DNA of 18,157 nucleotides from Alectoria sarmentosa. Taxonomy: Eukaryota; Ascomycota; Lecanoromycetes; Lecanorales; Parmeliaceae. The notes beneath the pieces were generated by a model that worked only from the letters and a program-made list of their open reading frames with translations, had not been told where the DNA came from and made no database searches. Made by a program: the position numbers and the translations under genes. The first letter of the stretch is position 1. The number at the start of each line of letters is the position of its first letter. Shown piece by piece: positions 1 to 9,063 of the stretch. The stretch spans positions 1 through 18,157 of the forward strand of contig WOGZ01000515.1 in the NCBI GenBank assembly GCA_009733775.1. Reading direction: 5' to 3'.

Positions 1-53
<53 letters not shown>
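1..53. repeat. (CT)n dinucleotide microsatellite at the left edge
   Basis: An uninterrupted CT run of about 26 units starts at the first base and ends where unique sequence begins (ATGTGCAGG). Because it touches the window edge, its true length is unknown. Together with the (GAA)n run at the other edge it suggests that the window is a contig bounded by simple repeats. Confidence 0.98.
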
Positions 54-55
<2 letters not shown>

Positions 56-619
56 GTGCAGGAAGCCTGTTGGTTTTGGATAACTTTTGAAAAGAGAACC
101 GAGCAGAAGTCATGCATGGAGACAATTGAAGTAGGGTGATACCCTCCCTTCTATTTTACATCCTACTTGTTATTTTCCAAGTGTGACCGCCTCTCGGCTC
201 CAATCCTTTCATCCCTTATCAATAAATTACTCAACCCAGATAGACAACCGTCAGCTTTGTCTCGAAGAAGGCTTCTAGATCAAACCAACGCGAAAATTGA
301 CCAAACGGTTGATATCGTCATTCTCAGGGATAACACTCCTAAAGGTGCTCCGTCAACTCGAGTATCCTGTGACGGCGCGCTATTTGCTTTATGATGATTT
401 GATTGTGAAGAAGACATCTGGCCAGCTTCCCTCTATTCACGGATGATGACTCTTGCTCCGCTCTTACCTTTGACTATTTCTAAGTTGCGTATGACGTAGT
501 TTATGGCTCTACTTACCTATATAATTTCCGCCTCGAGGCGCGTTCCGACCTTTGGTATTCCCTCCACTTCGACAGCTTCCTGCTTTCGTCTTCTAAAATA
601 TTTGAAATCCTCGTCAACA
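54..619. other. Gene-free leader and putative promoter of the cupin gene
   Basis: No convincing gene lies here. A short frame at 167-394 shows no family resemblance. The right part should hold the promoter and 5' leader of the cupin gene at 620. Confidence 0.5.
518..525 (+). promoter_or_regulatory. TATA-box-like element (TATATAAT) upstream of the cupin gene
   Basis: TATATAAT lies about 95 bp before the ATG at 620, a plausible place for a TATA box whose transcripts start between about 550 and 615. It also sits inside the open frame that runs from an earlier ATG at 503. If it is functional, most transcripts could not include that earlier ATG. No transcription start data are available. Confidence 0.4.
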
Positions 620-1168
620 ATGGCTGCATCTGAAATGCATCTCACGGCTCTGAAAGATCTTCGCGTGTCTTCTCATCAGATTCCCGCTTTCAACCTCATA
701 CCCAATACTTCCATCCAAAAGAAGCCTCTCCTCATCTACCATTCTGCTTTCCATTCGAGTGCTTCTGCCTCTACAATTGAGAGTCATCTCTCAGTTGTCG
801 CGGTCGTGAGCCCTCGGTGGCGGTACACCATGTACAGCCAATCTCACTTCCACTCCACCGCTCATGAGGTACTATGCGTTGCATCGGGCAAGGCTAGGCT
901 GTGCTTCGGAGGAGATAAGAATCCCAAGAGGGTGGAAGCGGTGCTAGAGAAGGGAGATGTCATGGTTGTGCCGGCAGGCGTAGCGCATCATTTGCTAGAG
1001 GATGTTGATGGAGGCTTCAATATGATCGGGAGCTATCCGGCGGGTAAGAGCTGGGACATGTGTTATGGAAGGGACGGGGAAGAGGAGAAAGTGAAGGGGA
1101 TAGGGAGCTTAGGATGGTTCAGTCGGGATCCTATCTACGGGGAAGAAGGACCTTCTCTTGACGTATGA
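620..1168 (+). CDS. Cupin-domain protein, YjlB-type
   Basis: This is a single-exon gene of 182 aa if read from the ATG at 620, whose context (TCAACAATGGC) is close to the fungal consensus. It is a single-domain cupin (RmlC-like beta barrel). Motif 1 reads HFHSTAHE..(6)..G, with ligands His76, His78 and Glu83. Motif 2 reads G(X5)PAGVAH, with ligand His123. All four usual metal ligands are therefore present. The following SYPAGKSWDMCYGR and the end ...DPIYGEEGP resemble the uncharacterised YjlB family found in bacteria and fungi. Substrate and reaction are unknown; the protein is probably metal-binding. The frame stays open upstream to an ATG at 503, which would add 39 residues rich in Ser and Arg/Lys with no acidic residue, much like a mitochondrial presequence. 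The TATA-like site inside that extension favours the shorter form. I see no introns. Confidence 0.85.
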   Translation: MAASEMHLTALKDLRVSSHQIPAFNLIPNTSIQKKPLLIYHSAFHSSASASTIESHLSVVAVVSPRWRYTMYSQSHFHSTAHEVLCVASGKARLCFGGDKNPKRVEAVLEKGDVMVVPAGVAHHLLEDVDGGFNMIGSYPAGKSWDMCYGRDGEEEKVKGIGSLGWFSRDPIYGEEGPSLDV

Positions 1169-2106
1169 GGGGGTGGGTCATGTGTCGCGGGCCATAAGCC
1201 ACTCTGCTGGCGGAGAGTGTTGATACATCTCAAGGAATTGAGAAAGAGAATTGAGACAACGTCGTTATTGTGCTATTGCTAGGAAAGCTGTGAGGAAGAT
1301 GCGGGTGGATTGGGTCTGAAGAGATAGAAAGGGTAGTGGAGAATCATGGCTTATCTGCTGCCAGAAGATTCCTTTGTAGCTTGGTCGCAAGTAGTAAGAA
1401 ACAAAGGGGAACAGCGTTGTTCTTTGCAAGGTGCAGGATGCAGATTTGAAAGCCGAACTGTTTCAGTCTTTCAGAAATCTTTGACAGCTGCCAAGTGCCA
1501 AGAGCCTAGCACCTATAAAATTGCCGCCAGCGCCTACTCTTACACTTGCCTTTTTAGGGTGAAGGCTTTGGCCTCTTGGCGCGATATCGGTATGACTGCA
1601 CGCTCCAAGAAATCCGTCAAAGATCCTTCTTCAAGTCAGCCTTCTCACATCCATCACAAGCTTGATTTTCAAAGTCACGGCCGAAGCTGTACATAGAAGT
1701 CTGGCCAGTATGAGAAGTGTTGTGAGTCTCATGAGCCCAACACATCTTTAACAAAGAGCTCGCCATCACGTCTTCTGTTCGCGTGTTCTCGCAACAATCA
1801 CCTCACTTAGAACCAACCTCAACACGTTCGAATTCCACATCACTCCTTTTGGCCATCTATTTCACCCAGCGAAAGTCCTTCCCACTTCGACCATTCACGC
1901 CCTTCCCACAACTCGAGCCCACGCCCATCCTGACGCCTCCGACTGTGACATCACTCTGTTATTTAATTATTACAACCACCACAAGTCCTTTCGAGATCAA
2001 CCATTCACCCTCCCTCTTCCTGCCGCATCCCGAATCCGCATCACGTTCCTCTCTCTATTGCACTCAGTAGCATCTGTCTCGAAAAGCCCCCGCAAATTTT
2101 ACTAGG
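1169..2106. other. Intergenic region and 5' leader of the cullin gene
   Basis: This holds the 3' end of the cupin transcript and the promoter and leader of the cullin. The stretch 1790-2060 is strongly pyrimidine-rich (many C/T runs), as is common near transcription starts in filamentous fungi. A TATA-like CTATAAAAT lies near 1512-1520. A 116-codon ATG frame at 1346-1696 has no recognisable domain, and I do not call it a gene. Confidence 0.5.
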
Positions 2107-4624
2107 ATGCCGATCACAATGCCTCCAGCTCCTAACAAGGACGATCTTGCGGCAACATGGAACTTCTTGCAGGTTGGAGTTGAAAAGATCATGACAAACC
2201 TGAAAGATGGTGTGGATATGGCAACAGTAAGTGGATACCAACGTCTCCTAAAAGGCTCTGCTAATCCAAGGCTATAGTACATGGGCATCTACACGTAGGT
2301 TGCATCAGAGCTATTTATGTTCGCTCCTTACTGACTCAAATCTAGGGCTGTTCATAATTTTTGTACATCACAGAAAGCAGTAGCTTCAGGTGGAGGTATC
2401 ATCGGTGGCAACGCCCACCGTGGAGGTGAGTTCTCTTTCGGTCTGCTGGGGGTGATCGTAACGTTCACTGACCTAATATTGAAGCGCACCTGCTTGGAGA
2501 GGACCTCTACAAGAATCTCAAGGATTACTTAAAAGGTCATCTCGAAGACCTGCATGAGAAGTCCAAAGGTCACATCGATGAAGCGTTACTGACTTACTAC
2601 ATTCGAGAATGGGACCGATATACAACGGCCGCAAAATACACAAACCATCTGTTTCGCTATCTGAATCGACATTGGGTCAAGAGAGAGATCGATGAGGGGA
2701 AGAAGGATGTCTTCGACGTCTACACATTGCACCTCGTGCAATGGCGGGAGGTACTGTTTGAAAAAGTCAACAAGAACGTCATGGCTGCAGTTTTGAAGAT
2801 GGTAGAGAAGCAGCGAAATGGCGAGACTATTGAGCAGAGCCAGATCAAGAGCATAGTGGATTCATTTGTCTCTCTGGGCTTGGATGAGACGGACAGCACG
2901 AAGTCGACCCTTGATGTCTATCGATTTCACTTCGAGAAGCCCTTCATAGATGCTACAACCAAGTACTACGAAAATGAGTCGAATCAATTCGTCGCCGAGA
3001 ATTCCGTCATCGATTACATGAAGAAGGCCGAGACTCGTTTGGAAGAGGAGAAGAATCGGGTTGGATTATACCTTCATCAGGACATCATGAACCCGCTCAT
3101 GAAAGCTTGTCTGGGCGTTCTGGTGACTGGTCATTCTCCTTTGCTGAGAGACGAGTTTCAAGTACTTCTCGACACTGATAGACAAGACGACCTGGCAAGG
3201 ATGTATCGATTACTGGCACGCATCATCGACGGCTTAGAACCACTACGGACCAAATTTGAGGCTCATGTTAGGAAGTCAGGCCTTGCTGCAGTTGAGAAAG
3301 TTGCTACAGAAGGGGACAACATGGAGCCCAAGACCTACGTCGATGCACTACTGGAGGTACATACACAATACCAGAAGCTCGTTGATGATGCCTTTACCGG
3401 CGAATCTGAATTTGTTCGATCGCTCGACAACGCATGCAAAGAGTTTGTGAACCGCAATAAGGTCTGCAAGACTGGGTCATCCCGTTCGCCAGAGCTGTTG
3501 GCCAAGTATACGGATGCATTGCTAAAGAAGAGCGCCAAAAGCGCCGAGGAAGCTGATCTTGAGGCATCTCTCATCCAGATCATGACCGTCTTCAAGTATA
3601 TCGAGGACAAAGATGTATTTCAGAAATTCTACTCCCGAATGCTGGCGAAGCGATTGGTTCATTCCAGCTCCGCATCAGAAGATGCGGAGACGAGCATGAT
3701 CGGCAAGCTGAAAGAAGCATGTGGTTACGAGTACACCAACAAGCTCCAACGCATGTTCCAGGATATCCAGATTTCCACCGATCTCAATAGCGCTTTCAAG
3801 GAGTATCAAGCGAGGTTATTAGACGAAGATGGGTTGAAGAAGGCTGTCGACCCGTCTTATCAGGTTCTTGGCACAGGATTTTGGCCCCTTTCACCTCCCC
3901 AGACCAACTTCATCCCTCCACAAGAGATTGTTGACACCTACACTCGATTCCAAAATTTCTACTTTGACAAGCATAGCGGGCGAAAGCTCACTTGGCTATG
4001 GCAACTCTGCAAGGGCGAGATGAAGGCCAACTACGTCAAGAACACTAAGATTCCATACACCTTCTGCGTGTCTACATACCAGATGGCCATCCTACTGCTT
4101 TTCAATGACTCCGATATCGTAACGTACGAGGACGCCCAGAAAGGCACGGCTTTGTCAGCAGAATGGCTGGATCCTTCCCTCAGTGTTTTCGTCAAGGCCA
4201 AAGTCTTGATTCCTTCTCCCGAGAACGCAAAGGCGGAGCCCGGCACGTCATACACCTTGAATTATAACTTCAAGCACAAGAAAGTCAAGGTCAACCTTAA
4301 CATCGTTGTCAAATCGGACGCGAAGCAGGAAGTTGAGGAGACGCACAAGACTATCGAGGAGGATAGGAAATTGCTTATGCAGGTACGTCCCATCCCCTTT
4401 GCAATTTTGCTATCTGGCTCTGAACATGAAGTTAGTCTGCGATTGTGCGTATTATGAAGTCCCGCAAGCACATGAAGCACGTCGTGCTCGTCCAAGAGAC
4501 CATATCCCAAATCAAATCCCGCTTCACGCCCAAAGTCCAAGACATCAAGAAGTCAATCGATCAGCTCATTGAGAAGGAGTACTTGGAACGGCTGGAGAAC
4601 GAGGAACTGGGCTACCTAGCTTGA
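2107..4624 (+). CDS. CDC53: Cullin-1 scaffold of SCF ubiquitin ligases (5 exons)
   Basis: Cullin-1 holds SCF E3 ligases together: its N-terminal repeats bind Skp1/F-box modules and its C-terminal part binds the RING protein Rbx1. Exons are 2107-2226, 2278-2294, 2346-2425, 2485-4382 and 4436-4624. The introns (51, 51, 59 and 53 bp) have donors GTAAGT, GTAGGT, GTGAGT and GTACGT and all end in AG. The product is 767 aa, a normal CUL1 length. Visible landmarks are the N-terminal helix with ATWNFLQVGVEKIM, the YTAVHNFCTSQK segment joined across intron 2, the cullin-homology signature DVFQKFYSRMLAKRL at about 448-462, and the C-terminal winged helix. IVRIMKSRK carries the expected neddylation site, Lys713, and the protein ends with the canonical YLERLENEELGYLA. 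A second in-frame ATG at 2119 (CACAATGCC) has a better context and may be the real start. Exon 2 is only 17 nt. The gene is convergent with AVL9. Confidence 0.97.
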
Positions 4625-5185
4625 GCGTGGTAAGAGATGACGGAAATGACTATCCAGCGCTCGGCCGGTTTAATGCATGGCGGTAAGATTGGTGCATGAT
4701 TAGCTGCGGCGAAAAAGAGAAAAGGACTAGGATGCAACATCAAAGACTTCTTACGTTCGAGTAAGGGATTGCAGGCGCAGCACAAGAGGGCTAAATCGGC
4801 CAGGAGCGCATGGCTATTGCACGGAATTACATCTACCACTTGGTAACAGCAGCACCAGCTGCTGTTGTCCTGATTTGACAATGACCTGGCGCGTCGGACA
4901 GATAGATAAGTTACCTCTTCAGCATTGCTTTGGCTTCGCCAGTTCACTTATCCATACCATGTAAAACCCACTCGTCAGAGCTCGATTGCTACACAAGCAC
5001 GCTAATTTTGCACTGTTTGTCCTATGGGCGATGGCTTTGGATCAAACGCTCTCTTCTCTCACACTTCCCTCTCAAGCGTTTTCAGAATTGCAGGGCATTT
5101 GCAGGGCACTTGCTTGCGCCTCTGGACCCAAAATCGTCAATATCAATCCTGTCAGGTACATGGAAAAAGTATCGTTCTTCACATA
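4625..5185. other. Convergent 3' intergenic region between cullin and AVL9
   Basis: These 561 bp separate the stop codons of two converging genes and must hold both 3' ends. Frames on either strand (for example 4612-4947 minus) have no family resemblance. A near-perfect hairpin lies at 4845-4866 and is listed separately. Confidence 0.6.
4845..4866. repeat. Perfect 9-bp inverted repeat with a 4-nt loop
   Basis: AACAGCAGC at 4845-4853 and GCTGCTGTT at 4858-4866 are exact reverse complements around the loop ACCA. As RNA the stem could extend by two G-U pairs and one G-C pair. It lies between the ends of two converging genes, so it could act in transcript ends or in limiting read-through. It could also be chance. 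Confidence 0.6.
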
Positions 5186-7582
5186 TCAAGCATCCAACCT
5201 CCCAATCCCATCACCACCCTTCTCCTCCCTAATCTTCTTCCCTCCGATCCCGCTATTCCATTTGCTCTGCTTCGTTGGACTCGTTACTCCAGCAGCTACG
5301 TTCTCACTACTCGCATTCAGACTTCCCTTGGCCCACCCTTTCCTTCTTTCGCTCGCCCACGCACCCCAGGAGGAGATGTACGCTCCTGCTTTCTGTCCAG
5401 CTGCTTGCATGGAGGCTTGCGTAGCTGTGAGGTCGGGAGCGTGAGCTGCGAAGCGCTGTGCTGGAGGAGCATCCTCGGAAGATGACTCGCCAGCGTCGGA
5501 ACTGGATCTGATGGTCCCGAGGTTAGCGATTTCAGCGCGTTTGCGTTGAGCTTCTCGCATGGCTTCAATGTCGGCCCATAGGTTTGAAAAGGCGGTGGAG
5601 ACCTTCTTGTGGCCGGTTGCTAGATGCTTGTTTAGGGCTTCTCTGCTCATTGCTAATCTGTCATCGAGATGCAACGTCTGGATTTGCAACGCGAGACGGC
5701 GTTGTATGTCCTCGAAGCTCAGATTCCCGGCTGTGGGATGGCGAGGCTCGACGATGTCGAAGAGGTGGGAATCTGTGTGGGTATTAAAGAGGGCGAAGTT
5801 GGAGGTCTGACGCCACGTATGTATGAAATCGAGGTTGAAGTCGATGGTAGGATCGCCTTCGATGGTGGGGAGGGGAGGTGACCGCGAGAGATAGAGGTGG
5901 TACTTTACGGAGGAGAGGAGTGCCAGGAGATACTCTTCGAATTGGAGACGGATGAACTCTTCGGAGCCCATGTAACCCATTGTTTTGGGTCGGGAGGGGT
6001 TGTTATCGTCCCAGGTTTCGTGAACGATGGTGCTCAGGAAGTCTATCCACCTCCTATCAGCAGCTGAGAGGGCTAGAGCAGTCCTAAGGGAGGAAGAGGT
6101 GATGTTGATTGTTATTTCGTCGAGCTGCGTATTCACTTAGCGATTACAATTCCGATAACAGGAACTGTCCTTACGTTGACGAGTATGTCGCTGTAGCGGT
6201 CTTTCTGCTGCAAAAGAAGCGAGTTGGTTGATCCTACGATGTATGACTTAGTGCCGTAGTCTGCTAAGACATCCAGCTGCTGTAACGGTGTATAGGGCCC
6301 GAAGAGAGCTCCTTTGGGACGTTAGGATAGTATCTGACTCGCAGAGAAAGAAAGAATTACCTTTGCCAAAGCTATTGATAGGGAGAAACAGTGATTAGCT
6401 TCAAGCTTCAAGAATAGCTCGTGCGGAAATATAGAGAATCACCTACAGCTGCAGTGGGAGGCCCATATAAGATAACACTACCGTTCCGTAAGTTCGGATA
6501 GCCCAACCTTTCAAATGAAAACATACAAGAATTCCGTTCACTTGTTTTCAAAGACATTGGCATTACCAAGTCCTTTTCGTAGCTGTCGAACTCTGGGTCT
6601 GCAGCGTCCTGCAATCTCCGCAAAAGACCGGGTATCAAAGAAATCAAAGCAAATTGCAACATGCATAGTCTCTCACAACGTGAACCGAAGAAAAGCATCT
6701 ATCAATTTCAGTGGATATTCAATCGTCTTTCTCTGTGGTATCGTCACCTTCGGTTGCAACAAGCAGCATTTGAAGAGCACCAGAGTTTGATGCTTGTACT
6801 CGTGTATGAGTTCCCTTAATGACAGACCTAGATCTGTAAGCTAAAAGCCCTGTTGGTCCGGAATGCTCGTTGCTCACCAAGATATTGATCATCCTCTGTA
6901 TCCTGCAAATTCTTCGCTAGACTCTCCTGGAAATTCTGGCCTACATTTAGCCCAAACCCTACCAGGATGATATGTTCCACTTACCGACCTTCAGAATGTC
7001 CACATCGGTAAAGTTCCTAGGCCCTTATCAGCCATATGCCCTCTTGTTTCCGGATTTTGTTCCTTGTGCTTACTTCTGCGCGAACCATGCACCCGTGACC
7101 ATAGACAACTTCTCTCTCAACTGGCCAAAGAGTTGCGGACTATCCGCAATAACCACAATCGCCTTCTGTACCGTACTCCTGGTGACATCAGGTGGTCTGT
7201 TCAGAAGCTCATTGGCGTCCATTTGCCGGGTGCATGACATGCCAAAGACGGAAGTGGGAGGGCTGGTATTCGTCGCTCTTCGACGAAGGGTGAAGTAGGA
7301 AAAATCTTCGGTGGTTCTGATTCAGGCTCAGCATCTATTTGGGAGTCAATTGGGTAGGCACTGTACGCATGGGCGCCGTCGGAGAGGGCCATGAAAGGGA
7401 GGAATGACCAGTCATTATCGGCTGCGGGGTCTATGCCATGTCCAACGCCGAACCAGCTCTCGATCTCAGGTCCTCTGCCAAATGTCAGTTCCTAGTATGA
7501 CTTTGTCTACGGCCAGGGCTTGCCTCGCGTGGTGGAATCCTACAACGCAAACGATGGGTGTAAAGCTGGTGATGGGCGCCAT
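5186..7582 (-). CDS. AVL9: AVL9-family late secretory pathway protein (DENN-related; 11 exons)
   Basis: The AVL9 family is DENN-related; yeast Avl9 acts in exocytic transport from the late Golgi. Exons on the minus strand are 7582-7524, 7474-7367, 7316-7074, 7016-6985, 6940-6878, 6833-6748, 6698-6527, 6477-6447, 6371-6361, 6311-6175 and 6124-5186, joining to 626 aa. Family blocks in order are VVGFHHARGPEIE (14-26), DW.FLPFMALSDGAH, FGMSCTRQ, RSTVQKAIVV, LIHEYKHQTLVLFK, then GLPLQLFGKG..FGPYTPLQQLD and STNSLLLQQKD. A longer C-terminal tail has a charged helix (EAMREAQRKR) and low-complexity Ser/Ala sequence and ends in GIGRLDA. Introns are 44-75 bp with good branch sites. Intron 1 is GC-AG and exon 9 is only 11 nt. 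The exon 4/5 junction could also be placed a few residues differently. Every junction was deduced from frame, splice sites and family motifs, without transcript data. Confidence 0.93.
6361..6371 (-). other. AVL9: 11-nt microexon (exon 9) of AVL9
   Basis: CTTTGGCAAAG on the minus strand is flanked by CAATAG (acceptor) and GTAATT (donor). It contributes the last base of a Leu codon, then Phe266-Gly267-Lys268, then the first base of a Gly codon. Both flanking introns (75 and 49 bp) have clear branch sites (GCTAATC, CCTAACG). Without it the frame is lost and the conserved PL..F.KG motif of AVL9 proteins disappears. Confidence 0.8.
7475..7523 (-). other. AVL9: GC-AG intron 1 of AVL9
   Basis: On the minus strand the donor is GAG|GCAAGC and the acceptor is TTTGGCAG|AGG, with a branch-like ACTGAC between them (49 bp, phase 2). 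Removing it joins VVGFHHA to RGPEIESWFG, the expected AVL9 opening. The only nearby GT does not give the required frame with any acceptor I can find. Confidence 0.75.
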
Positions 7583-9063
7583 TGTATAGCATCGGGAGTT
7601 CAAACGTTTGCCCGGAGGCAGACTCGTCGCCACGGCTTCCTTGGACTTTCTGGTGCAGTGATAACGGGTGAGGGTAAGGTAGTAAGCTGCCTGTCTACTT
7701 TGGCCGTTGAGGTGTTCCAAACCATTACCTTGTGTTGTTGTACGTATAACTTAGTAGACTCTAGGGTCTCTACCTTTACTTTACCTCATTCATGTACTCC
7801 CAACTTGAAGCGATATAACATCCGACTTGAAATTTGATCGAGGTGAATGCTGAAAGGTTCAAAGTCAACTCAGTCAAGTATGAGATGGAAAATCAACTTC
7901 ATTATGCCGTCCCCGTCAAATGATTGAGAAATAAGTAATTCTTTCTCCACAACATAAGTAACATTCTCCGCAATACTCACCGTTCAGCCTTATGGGGCTT
8001 CGTTGGAAAAATTAATTAATTTCGATTTTGGCTCAATTTATTACTTAGGTACATAAACTCGAGTCACAGATCCAGTCTCAGATTTGAAGTTGCACTTGAA
8101 CAAATCTCCAGCTTCAACCACACAGCTTCATGGATGACATGCTTCATTCAACTATGAGTGGCTTGAGGTAGGCTTCTTCAGCAAGGAGCCGCGCTCATGA
8201 GGGGATTTGTGATGTCTGTCGTGGGAAAGCAAAGAGTCAAGAGCCAATATCAGGATGGGGTGTGTGGGCTTGGATCTCGAAGACATGAGCATGAGACGGG
8301 GCCGGTGAAGTTTGTTATCCAAGAGCAAGAGGCAATAGAGGGTGATGGCTCGGAAAATCAATTACTGCAAGTTGCTGCCATGTGCCGTGTCTGTCGACGA
8401 ATCAAGTGTTGTGGTCTCACATAATTTCAAAGTTATGAGAATGGAACATCTTGCGGACTTTCTACAGGACAAGATAGCTGGAGAAGAGATCTGGTTGGCA
8501 GAGCGGTCAACGAACCAATGTGATTACAACCTCGTACAAGATTCATTCAGGGCGATCGGCAGCACGATGGGTATAATGGTGTCATGGTGTCATGGGTTTG
8601 TCTATTCTTGGGGGGAAGGAAAGTATCGGATGGTATGGGCAATATCTGTCGCAGGGTAAAAGAATACAGTGCTCATACTACGACTAAGGTAGGCCCTAGG
8701 CTCATCAGAGAAAAAGTTCAGCTAGATCACTCGCTAAAGCGGCCACGACTGCGTGTCTTGCCAAGACTCAGCCTTGGCACGTTGCTCTTTGTACCAGTAC
8801 TACGAAATCTACTTCTTGGCTTGATAGGATGAACTCTGTTATGTAACGTGTTTCCTATTCATTCGCTGGAGAATGGTATATAATTTGTGGAGCCCTGGCA
8901 TTCAGAGAGGGAGAAGGATCCACAATGTGTTCTTGCTTGAATCAGCGGCCTAACCACAGTCATCAGTCTAATCATCAGACAGCCGAGTGCACATAGAGCC
9001 CAAACTCCTCAATCCAGGGCAGCAGTCGAGGAGACATGGCAATGATGCTAGAATCACACATCG
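7583..9063. other. 1.5 kb gene-free region (AVL9 promoter and HOG1 3' end)
   Basis: Both neighbours are on the minus strand, so this should hold the AVL9 promoter near 7583 and the HOG1 3' UTR near 9063. Short frames on both strands show no recognisable motifs and no convincing starts. An AT-rich patch with AATTAATTAATTT lies near 8010. I found no tRNA-like or repeated element. Confidence 0.5.

Noticed and set aside
1346..1696. 116-codon ATG frame between the cupin and cullin genes
   Set aside because: No recognisable domain or compositional sign of coding, and it lies where the cullin promoter should be.
4612..4947. 111-codon minus-strand frame downstream of the cullin
   Set aside because: Overlaps the convergent 3' region, shows no family resemblance, and its composition looks random.
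5024..5485. Plus-strand frames (4986-5444, 5024-5485) overlapping the AVL9 last exon
   Set aside because: They lie antisense to, or just beyond, the well-supported AVL9 coding sequence; no motifs of their own.
6408..6698. Continuous minus-strand frame through AVL9 exons 7-8
   Set aside because: Past 6527 it reads into an intron; the family sequence resumes only after splicing at 6526/6478.
8152..8832. Several overlapping short frames in the gap between AVL9 and HOG1
   Set aside because: No motifs, mixed strands and frames, poor starts; treated as non-coding.
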